14,439 nt of DNA from DASSWG01 sp035705295 (GTDB lineage: Bacteria; Bacteroidota; Bacteroidia; Flavobacteriales; Flavobacteriaceae). The notes beneath the pieces are model-generated. The model searched no databases. It was given only the letters and a program-made list of their open reading frames with translations, and was not told the origin of the DNA. The number at the start of each line of letters is the position of its first letter. Positions within the stretch are counted from its first letter, which is position 1. The stretch is taken from assembly GCA_035705295.1 (NCBI GenBank), contig DASSWG010000083.1, forward strand, positions 1-14,439, given 5' to 3'. The translations under genes and the position numbers were made by a program. Below, piece after piece: positions 1-7,105 of this stretch.

Positions 1-655
1 GGTACTCTTCCCCAAAATCTCCAAGTTCATACAAGCTACCGGTCATGTTCAAATGCGTGAATTCGTGCAGTACATAACCGAACAGCCAAGCGAAAATTAT
101 GGAGCTGAAAAATGACGGAACGCTCATTCCCACAGTACTGAAAACTTGAATGGAATTGTCGATCCACGAATCTTTTTTCAAAGCGGAAACGATTCCGAAA
201 AAAATCCCCAAAATAAGCGCAATGATGATGGCACTCACCGCGAGCACAATTGTGTTCGGAAGGGTTTCGGCAATCACCGCAGAAACTTCTTTTCCGTTTT
301 TTTGAAACGATTCGCGCAAATAAGGGGTTTTCAACACCAAAATATAATCCCCGATGGAAAACAAGGGCAGCGCATTGTATTTTCCTTCCGACAAAAACGT
401 ATAATCCAATGGATTTTCAGAATGGATGGAAATGGGCGACAAATCGTTCAGATAATACAAATATTGCGTGGAAATCGGTTGGTCAAAACCATATTTTGAC
501 CGGACCACGGCCAGTTGTTCCTCGCTTTGGTTTTGTCCCAACATCATTTTTGCAGGGTCGCCGGGAAGCACGGTGAACAAGAAAAAAACCACGGTCACCA
601 CGCCGAACAACGTCAACAAGGCATATCCGATTTTATGTAAAACGTAATTTAGCAA
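1..655 (-). CDS. Dipeptide/oligopeptide-type ABC transporter permease (DppB/OppB-like), partial at window edge
   Basis: Inner-membrane permease subunit of a peptide/nickel-class ABC importer. The reverse complement reads open for about 218 codons to the left edge, so the C-terminal part is missing. The N-terminus begins LNYVLHKIGYALLTLFGVV and continues with a long hydrophobic segment and a VLPGDPAKMMLGQN motif, both typical of BPD_transp_1 permeases of the DppB/GsiC type. Further in are VIAETLPNTIVLAVSA and VGMSVPSFFSSIIFAW, matching the conserved permease core. An extended segment between the first and second membrane helices (LSPISIHSENPLDY onward) resembles the Bacteroidota versions. The start is chosen as TTG at 655-653: an in-frame TAA lies just upstream (674-676) with no ATG between, and translation from this TTG gives the family N-terminus. 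It lies 27 bp downstream of the BT_3928-type gene on the same strand, so co-transcription is likely. Substrate is unknown. Confidence 0.88.
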   Translation of the reverse strand, partial: MLNYVLHKIGYALLTLFGVVTVVFFLFTVLPGDPAKMMLGQNQSEEQLAVVRSKYGFDQPISTQYLYYLNDLSPISIHSENPLDYTFLSEGKYNALPLFSIGDYILVLKTPYLRESFQKNGKEVSAVIAETLPNTIVLAVSAIIIALILGIFFGIVSALKKDSWIDNSIQVFSTVGMSVPSFFSSIIFAWLFGYVLHEFTHLNMTGSLYELGDFGEEY

Positions 656-682
656 AGGCTTTTGTTCGGAATTTTAAACGGT

Positions 683-1783
683 TTATTCCAGCTTCAATTT
701 TTCCGCATCGTTCCAATGCAATTTCTGCAAAATGGTTCCATTGCTGAGTTTCACAAGCCCCGGGTTGGAACGCACAATGGTTTTGATGGTCGTGGCGTCG
801 GTCAAATAGAACTCGAAATTGAGGTCGTGGGTTGCTTTCATTTGAGCAACTTCTTCTCCGGCCGAAGCCGAAAGCGCAATTACCGTATAGCCTTTTTCTT
901 GGGCTTTTTCTGCCGCTTTTTTGATCGCCGGCCAACCTTCTTTTACACTTTTTGACAAATTATAGGCGGTAACAACAATCAATTTTTCTTCGTTCAAAAA
1001 TTGCTGGGTAAGGTCTTCCCCATCTTTTATGATCGCAAAATCGTGCACCGGCGGAACATAGCCTTCTTGTATCAATTGTGTGTTCACTTCAATGAATTTC
1101 CCCTCCACATCGGGGTAAGCGCCGGTTGTGGTGACGATTTTTTCTTTTCCATCGACCAAGAATTTCCATGCATATTCATAAACCGCTTCCGGGGCGTTTT
1201 CGGGAACGCTCATTCCTTCTTCAATATTCGCCCCGACTTTGTAGGCGCGGAAATCCATCATTGGCAAATGCATCAGCACATAATAGGCAAATGCCAAACA
1301 AGCGATGAGCACTGCAAAAACTATCCATTTGTGCGATTTCGCAGGTTGAAAAAGTGGCGTGAGGTATTTTTTGTTGAAAAAGATAATCAAAATCAACACC
1401 AACAAAACAATGTCTTTCCAGAACGATTGCCAAGGAGTTAGTGGGATGGCATCACCAAAACAACCACAATCGGTGACTTTGTTGAAATAGGCGGAATAAA
1501 ACGTGAGGAACGTGAAAAACAAAATCATCAGCAACAAACTCCACCTTGTAAACTTTGGTGCATAGCCCAACAAAAGCGTCACGCCAACCATCAATTCAAA
1601 AATAACGATGAACACGGCGATCATCAACGCATATGGAATCAAAAATTCCAAGCCCAATACTTGTGGGCCGAAATATTCCTGCAATTTATAGGAAAATCCG
1701 ACGGGGTCATTCAGTTTTATAAAACCGCTGAATATAAAGATTATCCCGACAATTGCCCGGGCTATTGCTACGATGGTTTTCAT
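683..1783 (-). CDS. BT_3928-family DoxX/MauE-like membrane protein with thioredoxin-like C-terminal domain
   Basis: A 366-residue inner-membrane protein. Residues about 1-145 hold four hydrophobic segments (roughly 5-22, 48-72, 80-100, 122-137) in the DoxX/MauE-like pattern, opening with an FSGFIKLNDPVGFSYKLQEYF stretch near residues 18-38 and carrying a DCGCFGD motif at 105-111, where the cysteine pair sits at a membrane-loop boundary. A fifth helix lies near 152-171. Residues about 180-366 look like a thioredoxin-fold domain outside the cytoplasm: a strand LIVVTAYN (268-275) leads where a CxxC would stand, but the residues are YNLSKS, so the redox cysteines are absent. A cis-Pro-like SNPGLV follows at 339-344. 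Members of this family are common and conserved in Bacteroidota, but their role is not established; a link to quinone- or disulfide-linked redox chemistry is plausible from the DoxX/MauE relationship only. It lies 48 bp downstream of the DUF1599 gene and 27 bp upstream of the permease, suggesting an operon. Confidence 0.88.
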   Translation of the reverse strand: MKTIVAIARAIVGIIFIFSGFIKLNDPVGFSYKLQEYFGPQVLGLEFLIPYALMIAVFIVIFELMVGVTLLLGYAPKFTRWSLLLMILFFTFLTFYSAYFNKVTDCGCFGDAIPLTPWQSFWKDIVLLVLILIIFFNKKYLTPLFQPAKSHKWIVFAVLIACLAFAYYVLMHLPMMDFRAYKVGANIEEGMSVPENAPEAVYEYAWKFLVDGKEKIVTTTGAYPDVEGKFIEVNTQLIQEGYVPPVHDFAIIKDGEDLTQQFLNEEKLIVVTAYNLSKSVKEGWPAIKKAAEKAQEKGYTVIALSASAGEEVAQMKATHDLNFEFYLTDATTIKTIVRSNPGLVKLSNGTILQKLHWNDAEKLKLE

Positions 1784-1831
1784 GCTATGTGAATTTTTAA
1801 ATGAATATAAAGGCGAATTTGGGTTATTGTT

Positions 1832-2398
1832 TCAAATGCTATTTTTATGTTTTTCATCTTCGGGTTCATCCAACAAAATCAATGCGAAAACCGCATAATT
1901 GATCATGTCTTGATAATTTGCTTCCAAGCCCTCGCTCACCGTAGTTTTACCTTGGTTGTTCTCGATTTGTTTGACGCGCAGGAGTTTTTGCAAAATCAAA
2001 TCCGTCAACGAACTGATGCGCATTTCGCGCCAGGCTTCGCCATAATCGTGGTTTTTGTTTTCCATCAATTCCTTGGTTTCCGCAATGGTTTTGTCATAAT
2101 GCTCCAAAGAATCTTCCAAAGAAAAATCCGGTTGCGCGGCCACGCCGTTTTCCAGTTGAACCAATGCCATCACTGAATAATTGATGATGCCAATAAATTC
2201 CGTTTCTACCCCTTCATCGACTTTTCGCGTTCCGTTTTGCTGCAGTTCGCGAATGCGTTGGGCCTTGATAAAAATTTGATCGGTCAGCGACGGCAAACGC
2301 AAAATCCGCCAAGCACTGCCATAATCGCCCATCTTTTTTTCAAACAAATCGCGACAAGTTGCGATAACGACATCATATTGTTCGGAGGTTTTTTGCAT
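1832..2398 (-). CDS. DUF1599 protein made of two tandem DUF1599 repeats
   Basis: A 188-residue soluble protein built from an internal duplication. Repeat one spans about residues 8-83 and repeat two about 101-177. They share aligned positions: DYGSAWR (25-31) against DYGEAWR (118-124); SLTD at 37-40 and at 130-133; EGVE (62-65) against EGLE (156-159); and INYSVMAL against INYAVFAL. DUF1599 is an all-helical domain of unknown biochemical activity, proposed by sequence comparison to relate to nucleotide-modification or MazG-like enzymes; that link is not shown here. The conserved Asp, Glu and Arg positions in both copies suggest both halves keep their sites. The gene sits head to head with folP across a 67-bp gap and is followed by the BT_3928-type gene, an arrangement I recall from other flavobacteria, so a housekeeping role is likely. 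The ATG at 2398 is the first start that keeps the whole of repeat one. Confidence 0.85.
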   Translation of the reverse strand: MQKTSEQYDVVIATCRDLFEKKMGDYGSAWRILRLPSLTDQIFIKAQRIRELQQNGTRKVDEGVETEFIGIINYSVMALVQLENGVAAQPDFSLEDSLEHYDKTIAETKELMENKNHDYGEAWREMRISSLTDLILQKLLRVKQIENNQGKTTVSEGLEANYQDMINYAVFALILLDEPEDEKHKNSI

Positions 2399-2408
2399 GC
2401 TATTTTTT

Positions 2409-2416
2409 TAATTTTG
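2409..2416 (+). promoter_or_regulatory. Putative Bacteroidota -7 element (TAnnTTTG) for folP
   Basis: The plus strand reads TAATTTTG, an exact match to the Bacteroidota -7 consensus TAnnTTTG, about 50 bp before the folP start. No TTG -33 element is visible at the usual 19-20 bp distance, so the call rests on the -7 match alone, in an AT-rich region where chance matches are not rare. Confidence 0.3.
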
Positions 2417-2423
2417 CGTAAAT

Positions 2424-2442
2424 TTCGGGGAAATAACCCGAA
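2424..2442. promoter_or_regulatory. Inverted repeat in the divergent DUF1599/folP promoter region
   Basis: A perfect 6-bp inverted repeat, TTCGGG and CCCGAA, separated by 7 bp (GAAATAA). It lies between the two opposed -7-like elements, so it could be an operator bound by a dimeric regulator or a small hairpin in the folP leader. There is no T-tract after it on either strand, so a terminator is unlikely. No regulator can be named. Confidence 0.3.
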
Positions 2443-2446
2443 TATT

Positions 2447-2454
2447 CAAACCTA
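2447..2454 (-). promoter_or_regulatory. Putative Bacteroidota -7 element (TAnnTTTG) for the DUF1599 operon
   Basis: The minus strand reads TAGGTTTG, an exact TAnnTTTG match about 48 bp upstream of the DUF1599 start. A TTTG lies further upstream at 2480-2483 on the same strand, but the 25-bp spacing is longer than the usual 19-20 bp, so the -33 element is doubtful. Transcription from here would run through DUF1599, the BT_3928-type gene and the ABC permease. Confidence 0.35.
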
Positions 2455-2465
2455 ATTTTTTTCCA

Positions 2466-3296
2466 ATGACGATTAACTGCAAAGGTGAACTGATCGACCT
2501 TGATTCCCCAAAAGTAATGGGGATTTTAAATTTGACCCCCGACTCGTTTTTCGACGGCGGAAAATACAAAAACGAAACGGAAATTCTTGCCCAAACCGAA
2601 AAAATGTTGAACGAGGGAGCGACCTTCATCGATGTGGGTGCCTGCAGTTCACGCCCCGATGCGGAAGATATTTCGGAAGCGAAAGAATTGAAAAGGTTGC
2701 TCCCAGTCCTTGAATTATTGGTTAAAAAATTTCCTGAAATCCTTATTTCCGTCGATACTTTTCGAAGCCCTGTGGCAGAAAAGGCTATTTCCGCCGGAGC
2801 AGCGATCATCAACGACATTTCCGCAGGGAATTTGGATGAAGAAATGATGAAAGTTGTTGCAAAATTAAAAGTTCCGTACATAATGATGCACATGCGCGGA
2901 ACGCCGAAAACGATGAAAACCCTTACCGATTACGACAATGTGGTGTTGGATGTTTTGCGTTATTTTTCAGAAAAAATCCAGAAAGCGCTTGAATTGGGAA
3001 TCAGCGATTTAATCATCGACCCGGGATTCGGCTTTGCAAAAAATATATCCCAAAATTTTGAAATGCTTCAGCATTTAGAAGTGTTCAAAAATTTGGAGCT
3101 TCCTGTTTTGGTTGGTCTTTCCAGGAAATCAACTATTTACAAAACCCTAAAAATAAGTCCTAAAGAATCACTTAACGGAACTACTACTTTAAATTCTGTA
3201 GCCTTACATAAAGGTGCTTCGATTTTGCGCGTGCACGATGTAAAAGAAGCGAAAGAATGCGTGCTATTGATGAACGAATTGCGAAAATTTGATTAG
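2466..3296 (+). CDS. folP: Dihydropteroate synthase
   Basis: Condenses 4-aminobenzoate with 6-hydroxymethyl-dihydropterin diphosphate to give dihydropteroate, in cytosolic folate synthesis; the target of sulfonamides. At 276 residues it is the usual length for a full TIM-barrel enzyme. Visible motifs are GILNLTPDSFFDGG (19-32) for diphosphate/metal binding, DVGACSSRP (56-64, the flexible pterin/pABA loop), SVDTF with Asp97, INDISAG (115-121, Asn116), DPGFGFAKN (185-193) with Asp185, GLSRKS (217-222) with Lys221, and RVHDV (255-259). The loop has SSRPD where many proteobacterial enzymes have STRPG; I would read this as lineage variation, not evidence of resistance. The gene diverges from DUF1599 and is followed 77 bp later by cdaA on the same strand. 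The ATG at 2466 has no clear Shine-Dalgarno, as is normal in this phylum. Confidence 0.97.
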   Translation: MTINCKGELIDLDSPKVMGILNLTPDSFFDGGKYKNETEILAQTEKMLNEGATFIDVGACSSRPDAEDISEAKELKRLLPVLELLVKKFPEILISVDTFRSPVAEKAISAGAAIINDISAGNLDEEMMKVVAKLKVPYIMMHMRGTPKTMKTLTDYDNVVLDVLRYFSEKIQKALELGISDLIIDPGFGFAKNISQNFEMLQHLEVFKNLELPVLVGLSRKSTIYKTLKISPKESLNGTTTLNSVALHKGASILRVHDVKEAKECVLLMNELRKFD

Positions 3297-3373
3297 CTTT
3301 CGCATTCAGAAAACCCCGATTCATACCAGCTACTTCTTAACTTTTTTTTACATTTACCAAAAAACCAATCAGC

Positions 3374-4150
3374 ATGCCGGATTTTCTTGACCTCAATTTT
3401 TTTGATATTTTGGACATTGTCCTCGTTGCGGTTTTGCTCTATTATATCTACAAATTGGTCAAAGGAACGGCCGCCATCAATATTTTTATCGGCATCGTGA
3501 TTGTTTATTTGGCGTGGAAACTCACGCAATTGTTGAACATGGAAATGTTGAGCAATGTGCTCGGGGAGTTTATCGGAGTGGGAATGTTTGCGCTGATCGT
3601 GGTTTTTCAACAAGAAATACGGAAATTTTTGCTGATGGTCGGATCCACCAATTTTGGGAATCGGCGCAGTTTTTTACGACAGTTGAAATTTTTCAAAGAT
3701 GATTTTGAAACCTTGAACAACATTCCCACGATCGTAAAAGCATGTGAAAAAATGGGTAGCACCAAAACCGGGGCGTTGATCGTCATTAAACGAAACACCA
3801 GCCTCGATTTTGTGAAAAACTCGGGCGATGAAATGAACGTGGAAGTGAACCAACCCATCATCGAATCGATTTTTTACAAAAACAGTCCGCTACACGATGG
3901 CGCAATGATCATTGAAGACAACAAAATTACGGCAACGCGCGCCATTTTGCCCGTATCTAACGACCGTAGTATTCCGTTGCGTTTTGGGTTGCGCCACCGT
4001 GCCGCGGTTGGGATCACCGAAAAAACCGATGCGCTGGCATTGGTCGTCAGTGAAGAAACCGGACAAATTTCCTATTTGAAAAACGGCATGTTCGAAATGT
4101 TCGAATCTTCCGAAGATTTGATTGAAAAAATAAAGCGTGACTTGAGCTAA
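3374..4150 (+). CDS. cdaA: Diadenylate cyclase CdaA (c-di-AMP synthase)
   Basis: Membrane-anchored enzyme that joins two ATP into cyclic di-AMP, a second messenger for potassium/osmotic and envelope homeostasis. The 258-residue protein has the CdaA layout: a hydrophobic N-terminus with about three membrane helices (roughly 12-29, 33-50, 64-80), a short linker, then a DisA_N catalytic domain (about 100-245). The catalytic DGA motif is in SPLHDGAMII (Asp175-Ala177), and the RHR motif that contacts ATP is in GLRHRAAVGI (207-209). GALIVI (133-138) is the conserved first strand of the cyclase fold. The domain is complete and all key residues are present, so it should be active. A TAACTTTT at 3338-3345 is a near match to the -7 consensus and may give it its own promoter, though read-through from folP is also possible. 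Its 3' end faces the pigment-type operon with only 10 bp between the stop codons. Confidence 0.96.
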   Translation: MPDFLDLNFFDILDIVLVAVLLYYIYKLVKGTAAINIFIGIVIVYLAWKLTQLLNMEMLSNVLGEFIGVGMFALIVVFQQEIRKFLLMVGSTNFGNRRSFLRQLKFFKDDFETLNNIPTIVKACEKMGSTKTGALIVIKRNTSLDFVKNSGDEMNVEVNQPIIESIFYKNSPLHDGAMIIEDNKITATRAILPVSNDRSIPLRFGLRHRAAVGITEKTDALALVVSEETGQISYLKNGMFEMFESSEDLIEKIKRDLS

Positions 4151-4160
4151 ACTTTGGCGA

Positions 4161-5429
4161 TCAGTTCCGCATATCCATAAACACCGCCGGCTTTCGGCTC
4201 GTTTCGGGAAATTTTAACCGGATGATTTCTTCGTTTGGCAAAAGCGTTATTTTTGGCAAAACCCGCAATTTGGAACGCAATTTTTCTTTTAATGCTTGTT
4301 GAATTTCCATCGAAATCCTGTCCGAAATTTTTATTTCAACAGCATCGGTTTCCAACGAATCGGTAAAAACCGTGATCAAATAATGGCCGATTTCCTCAAA
4401 ATTGGCCAACACATCGATTATTTGTTGGGGATAAATCGTGGTCCCTTTTAGTTTGATCATTTGTTTTTTGCGGCCCAATACCGGTCCCAAACGCGAGGAA
4501 TTTCTGCCACAAACGCAAGGTTCCGAAAAAAACCGAAGCATATCGCCCGTGGCATAACGCAACAACGGCATGGTTTGCACGCCCAAAGTGGTGACGACCA
4601 ACTCCCCTACTTCGCCGGGTTTTGCCGGGTTTCCATCTTCATCCACAATTTCCGGATAAATCAAATCTTCCAACACATGGCCTCCGTGGTGCTGCTCACA
4701 TTCGGTGAAAGCGGTGCTCATTTCGGTGGAAGCGTAGGTGGAAAACAACTCAATGTTCCACACATTTTTTATTTTTTCGCCCAAAACATTCAAGTTGAAA
4801 TCATTGTCGCGCAAGGGTTCGCCGATACAAATTGCAGCTTTTACCGAAGATTTTTCGATGTCAATATTATTATTTTTGGCATAAGCCGCCAGTTTCAACA
4901 AAAAAGAAGGCACCGCCACCAAATAGGTCGGTCGGAAACGTTCAATGGAATCCCATTGCAATTCCGGAGCGCCGGATCCCACGCGAATCAAACCCGCGCC
5001 CAGTTTTCGCAAGCCCAAAAAATAGGCCAACCCGGCCATAAACCGGCGGTCGAGCGTCGTGGTGATTTGCACTGTATCGTTTTTGGTGACGCCTGCACAT
5101 TCAAATGACCGCTTTTCGTTTTCCGCCAAACGCTCCAAATCGTGGTCGTTCAGCGCAAAAGTGACCGGTTTCCCCAAAGTTCCGGAAGTGGTGACATAAT
5201 CGATGATTTCCGATTTTGGGACGCAAATAAAATCTTCGTTGAAGTTTTGCAAATCTTCTTTTTGCGTAATGGGAATTTTTGAAAAAGTTTCAGAGGAAAT
5301 TTTATCAATACTAATTTCGTGTTCGCAAAAAATCCGCTGGTAATAAGGGGAATGCGCCTCCAAATATTGCAGTTGCGTTTGAAGTTGTTGAAAATTTTTC
5401 TCTGAAACATCCATGTTTTTAAATTCCAT
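4161..5429 (-). CDS. PaaK-like AMP-forming acyl/aryl ligase
   Basis: Adenylate-forming ligase of the phenylacetate-CoA ligase family. It would activate a carboxylic acid with ATP and transfer it to CoA or a carrier-protein thiol. The 422-residue length fits the family. Motifs: YVTTSGTLGKPVTF (78-91, nucleotide-binding loop), IGEPL (202-206), STYASTEMST (230-239), RYATGDML (291-298), GRKKQMIKLKGTTIYP (319-334) at the start of the small C-terminal domain, and a C-terminal SRKPAVF (411-417) whose Lys413 is at the place of the adenylation lysine. A CVCGR motif (305-309) is common in this family. It is the last gene of the minus-strand operon, 17 bp after the C45 gene. In an aryl-polyene/flexirubin pathway the logical substrate is a 4-hydroxycinnamate-type starter acid, but sequence alone does not fix the substrate; a polyene acid or fatty acid is also possible. 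Confidence 0.88.
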   Translation of the reverse strand: MEFKNMDVSEKNFQQLQTQLQYLEAHSPYYQRIFCEHEISIDKISSETFSKIPITQKEDLQNFNEDFICVPKSEIIDYVTTSGTLGKPVTFALNDHDLERLAENEKRSFECAGVTKNDTVQITTTLDRRFMAGLAYFLGLRKLGAGLIRVGSGAPELQWDSIERFRPTYLVAVPSFLLKLAAYAKNNNIDIEKSSVKAAICIGEPLRDNDFNLNVLGEKIKNVWNIELFSTYASTEMSTAFTECEQHHGGHVLEDLIYPEIVDEDGNPAKPGEVGELVVTTLGVQTMPLLRYATGDMLRFFSEPCVCGRNSSRLGPVLGRKKQMIKLKGTTIYPQQIIDVLANFEEIGHYLITVFTDSLETDAVEIKISDRISMEIQQALKEKLRSKLRVLPKITLLPNEEIIRLKFPETSRKPAVFMDMRN

Positions 5430-5446
5430 TTTTCACTGTTCAACCT

Positions 5447-7102
5447 TTAAATCTTCCGATAACATTTTTCCACTAGTTCCTCCAGCCGATTCCGATCCGG
5501 TTTTGTAGTTACTTCACGTCGCAAGGCTTGTTTGAATTCAATGATTGCTTTTTTGTACTGGTTTTGTTCGTAGTAATAATTCCCTAAAATTGCGTAGGTT
5601 TTCCAATAATGCGGGTTTAAGGTTTTGAAATAAGTTGATTTTTCTTCGGAAATTTCAACTTCTTTTTCGGTTTTCCGGTAAATTTCACGCGCCAATTTTC
5701 TGAATTCTTCATAGTTTTTGTAGGCCTCGGAATGCAAAAATGGACTTTCTGGAATCACCAATTTTTCAATCGCGACATTGGTTTTTCCGTTTCTGAATTT
5801 TTCGAAAACTTCATCCAAATCATAGGCGACAAATTCGCCCAAATTATACGGGTTTGTGGAAACCCAAACCAAGCGTTCTTCGGGTTTGAAAATAATTCCG
5901 TGGTGCGACAACAGTTGGTTGATCGCGCGTTCGTTGCCCATTCCCAATTCTATTCCGTTTACGCCTTTGCGGTTCCGTAAAATTGCTGCGGCTTTTTTGG
6001 GGGTGAGTTTTTCATTTTTGTTCAGCAGTTGCTGCATGCGTTCATAGCGGAATTTTGTCGTTCCTTTCAAAATCGCTTCTTGGTTACGTTCGTTTGCTGC
6101 AAAAGCTTCGCTTTGAAAATGATTGGAACAAACCAAGGTATTGGAATTTTCCACTTCGTACACGCCGGTTTTTTCGGGCGAAACTTCGATGAGTACCACT
6201 TTTTTATCAATCGCACTACCAACCATAATGGATTCGGAAACAAAAACTTCCCTTTTTTTGGCAATGGCAATTGCTTCTTCGATGGTGTTCGCATATTGCA
6301 AAATTTCACGCGCGACAAGCGAAATCGGGGTTTTGGCAATTGTTGGAATTTTTGTTTTCGCAGCATTGATCGTCACCGTCAAACCATCTTCGTTCATTCC
6401 GCTCACGGCGCCGATCATTCCGCCCCAAGTGTAAATCATGAATTTATGGCCTTCCGAAGGATCGACGAACGCAATGATTTTTTCTTCCGAAAATTCATCG
6501 CCCACATAAAAATCGAAATTTCGTCCCAACAGCATTTGCCCGTCCGCGGTTTTTTCGCCCCAGGCGGCAAAAGTCGTACAACCGACCAACATCAAATCTT
6601 GCAACGCGTGACCAATGTCGTGTGCCGCATGGTAATATAAAAACCGAACGTACGGCTCGGCGAAATTGTCGTATTCATCATTTCCGAAGCGCGAAATTCC
6701 ATAAATCGTTTTTTTATATTCTTCGGGGACATGCAAATACATTTTCCGGTTAAACCAGGCAACAACTTTGCTTAAAAATTTTAAATATCCGTCCGAGCCC
6801 ACTAATAAATCGATGCGTTCAAAAAAAGCGTTTTCTTGTTTTTTTATAAGTTCACGTGTCAAACTTCCAATCGCAAGGCCGCGTTCCAAGGGTTTTCCTT
6901 CCACGTACAATTCCCATAAATCGTATTTATTTTTCCGCAAAGAATTATTTCCGAGTGTGTAATAGTTTTCAGAATGTTTTATTCGGGAAGTATCAATTTC
7001 TTCAATTCCGGAAATATCCGGCCGGTCTTCCAAGGACTTTTTTATTCCACAGGAAGAAAGGGAAAACAAAACGATAAAAATGATTAAAACCGATTTGTTC
7101 AT
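5447..7102 (-). CDS. C45-family (acyl-CoA:6-APA acyltransferase-like) Ntn-hydrolase lipoprotein with C-terminal TPR
   Basis: A 551-residue predicted lipoprotein. A hydrophobic signal (about residues 4-17) ends in the lipobox LSSC with Cys18, so the mature protein would be lipid-anchored outside the cytoplasm. The central domain matches the C45/choloylglycine-hydrolase-like Ntn fold: VGCTTFAAWG (173-182) with the probable nucleophile Cys175 after Gly174, GRNFDFYVG (193-201), and WGGMIGAVSGMNEDGLTVTIN (226-246). In this family the precursor cleaves itself before the cysteine, which becomes the N-terminal catalytic residue; activities include amide/ester hydrolysis and acyl transfer. The last ~55 residues (about 498-531) form a TPR-like helical pair (YWKTYAILGNYYYEQNQYKKAI pattern, shown here only in part as YAILGNYYYEQNQYKKAI). 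It starts 3 bp after the FAD oxidoreductase gene and lies 17 bp before the ligase gene. A role in forming or breaking an ester/amide of the pathway product is inference. Confidence 0.85.
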   Translation of the reverse strand: MNKSVLIIFIVLFSLSSCGIKKSLEDRPDISGIEEIDTSRIKHSENYYTLGNNSLRKNKYDLWELYVEGKPLERGLAIGSLTRELIKKQENAFFERIDLLVGSDGYLKFLSKVVAWFNRKMYLHVPEEYKKTIYGISRFGNDEYDNFAEPYVRFLYYHAAHDIGHALQDLMLVGCTTFAAWGEKTADGQMLLGRNFDFYVGDEFSEEKIIAFVDPSEGHKFMIYTWGGMIGAVSGMNEDGLTVTINAAKTKIPTIAKTPISLVAREILQYANTIEEAIAIAKKREVFVSESIMVGSAIDKKVVLIEVSPEKTGVYEVENSNTLVCSNHFQSEAFAANERNQEAILKGTTKFRYERMQQLLNKNEKLTPKKAAAILRNRKGVNGIELGMGNERAINQLLSHHGIIFKPEERLVWVSTNPYNLGEFVAYDLDEVFEKFRNGKTNVAIEKLVIPESPFLHSEAYKNYEEFRKLAREIYRKTEKEVEISEEKSTYFKTLNPHYWKTYAILGNYYYEQNQYKKAIIEFKQALRREVTTKPDRNRLEELVEKCYRKI

Positions 7103-7105
7103 CTT

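Noticed and set aside
146..576. Two overlapping plus-strand open frames near the left edge
   Set aside because: The minus strand encodes a clear DppB-type permease through this whole region; the plus frames lack any domain and have atypical composition.
2408..2893. Minus-strand open frame (161 codons) opposite folP
   Set aside because: folP is complete with all catalytic motifs, and this reverse frame is Ser-rich with no recognisable motif.
4461..5108. Plus-strand open frame (215 codons) opposite the PaaK-like ligase
   Set aside because: It lies fully antisense to conserved ligase motifs and its translation shows no family signature.
6029..6640. Plus-strand open frame (203 codons) opposite the C45 lipoprotein
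   Set aside because: It is antisense to the Ntn-hydrolase core; composition rich in Phe, Asn and His with no domain.
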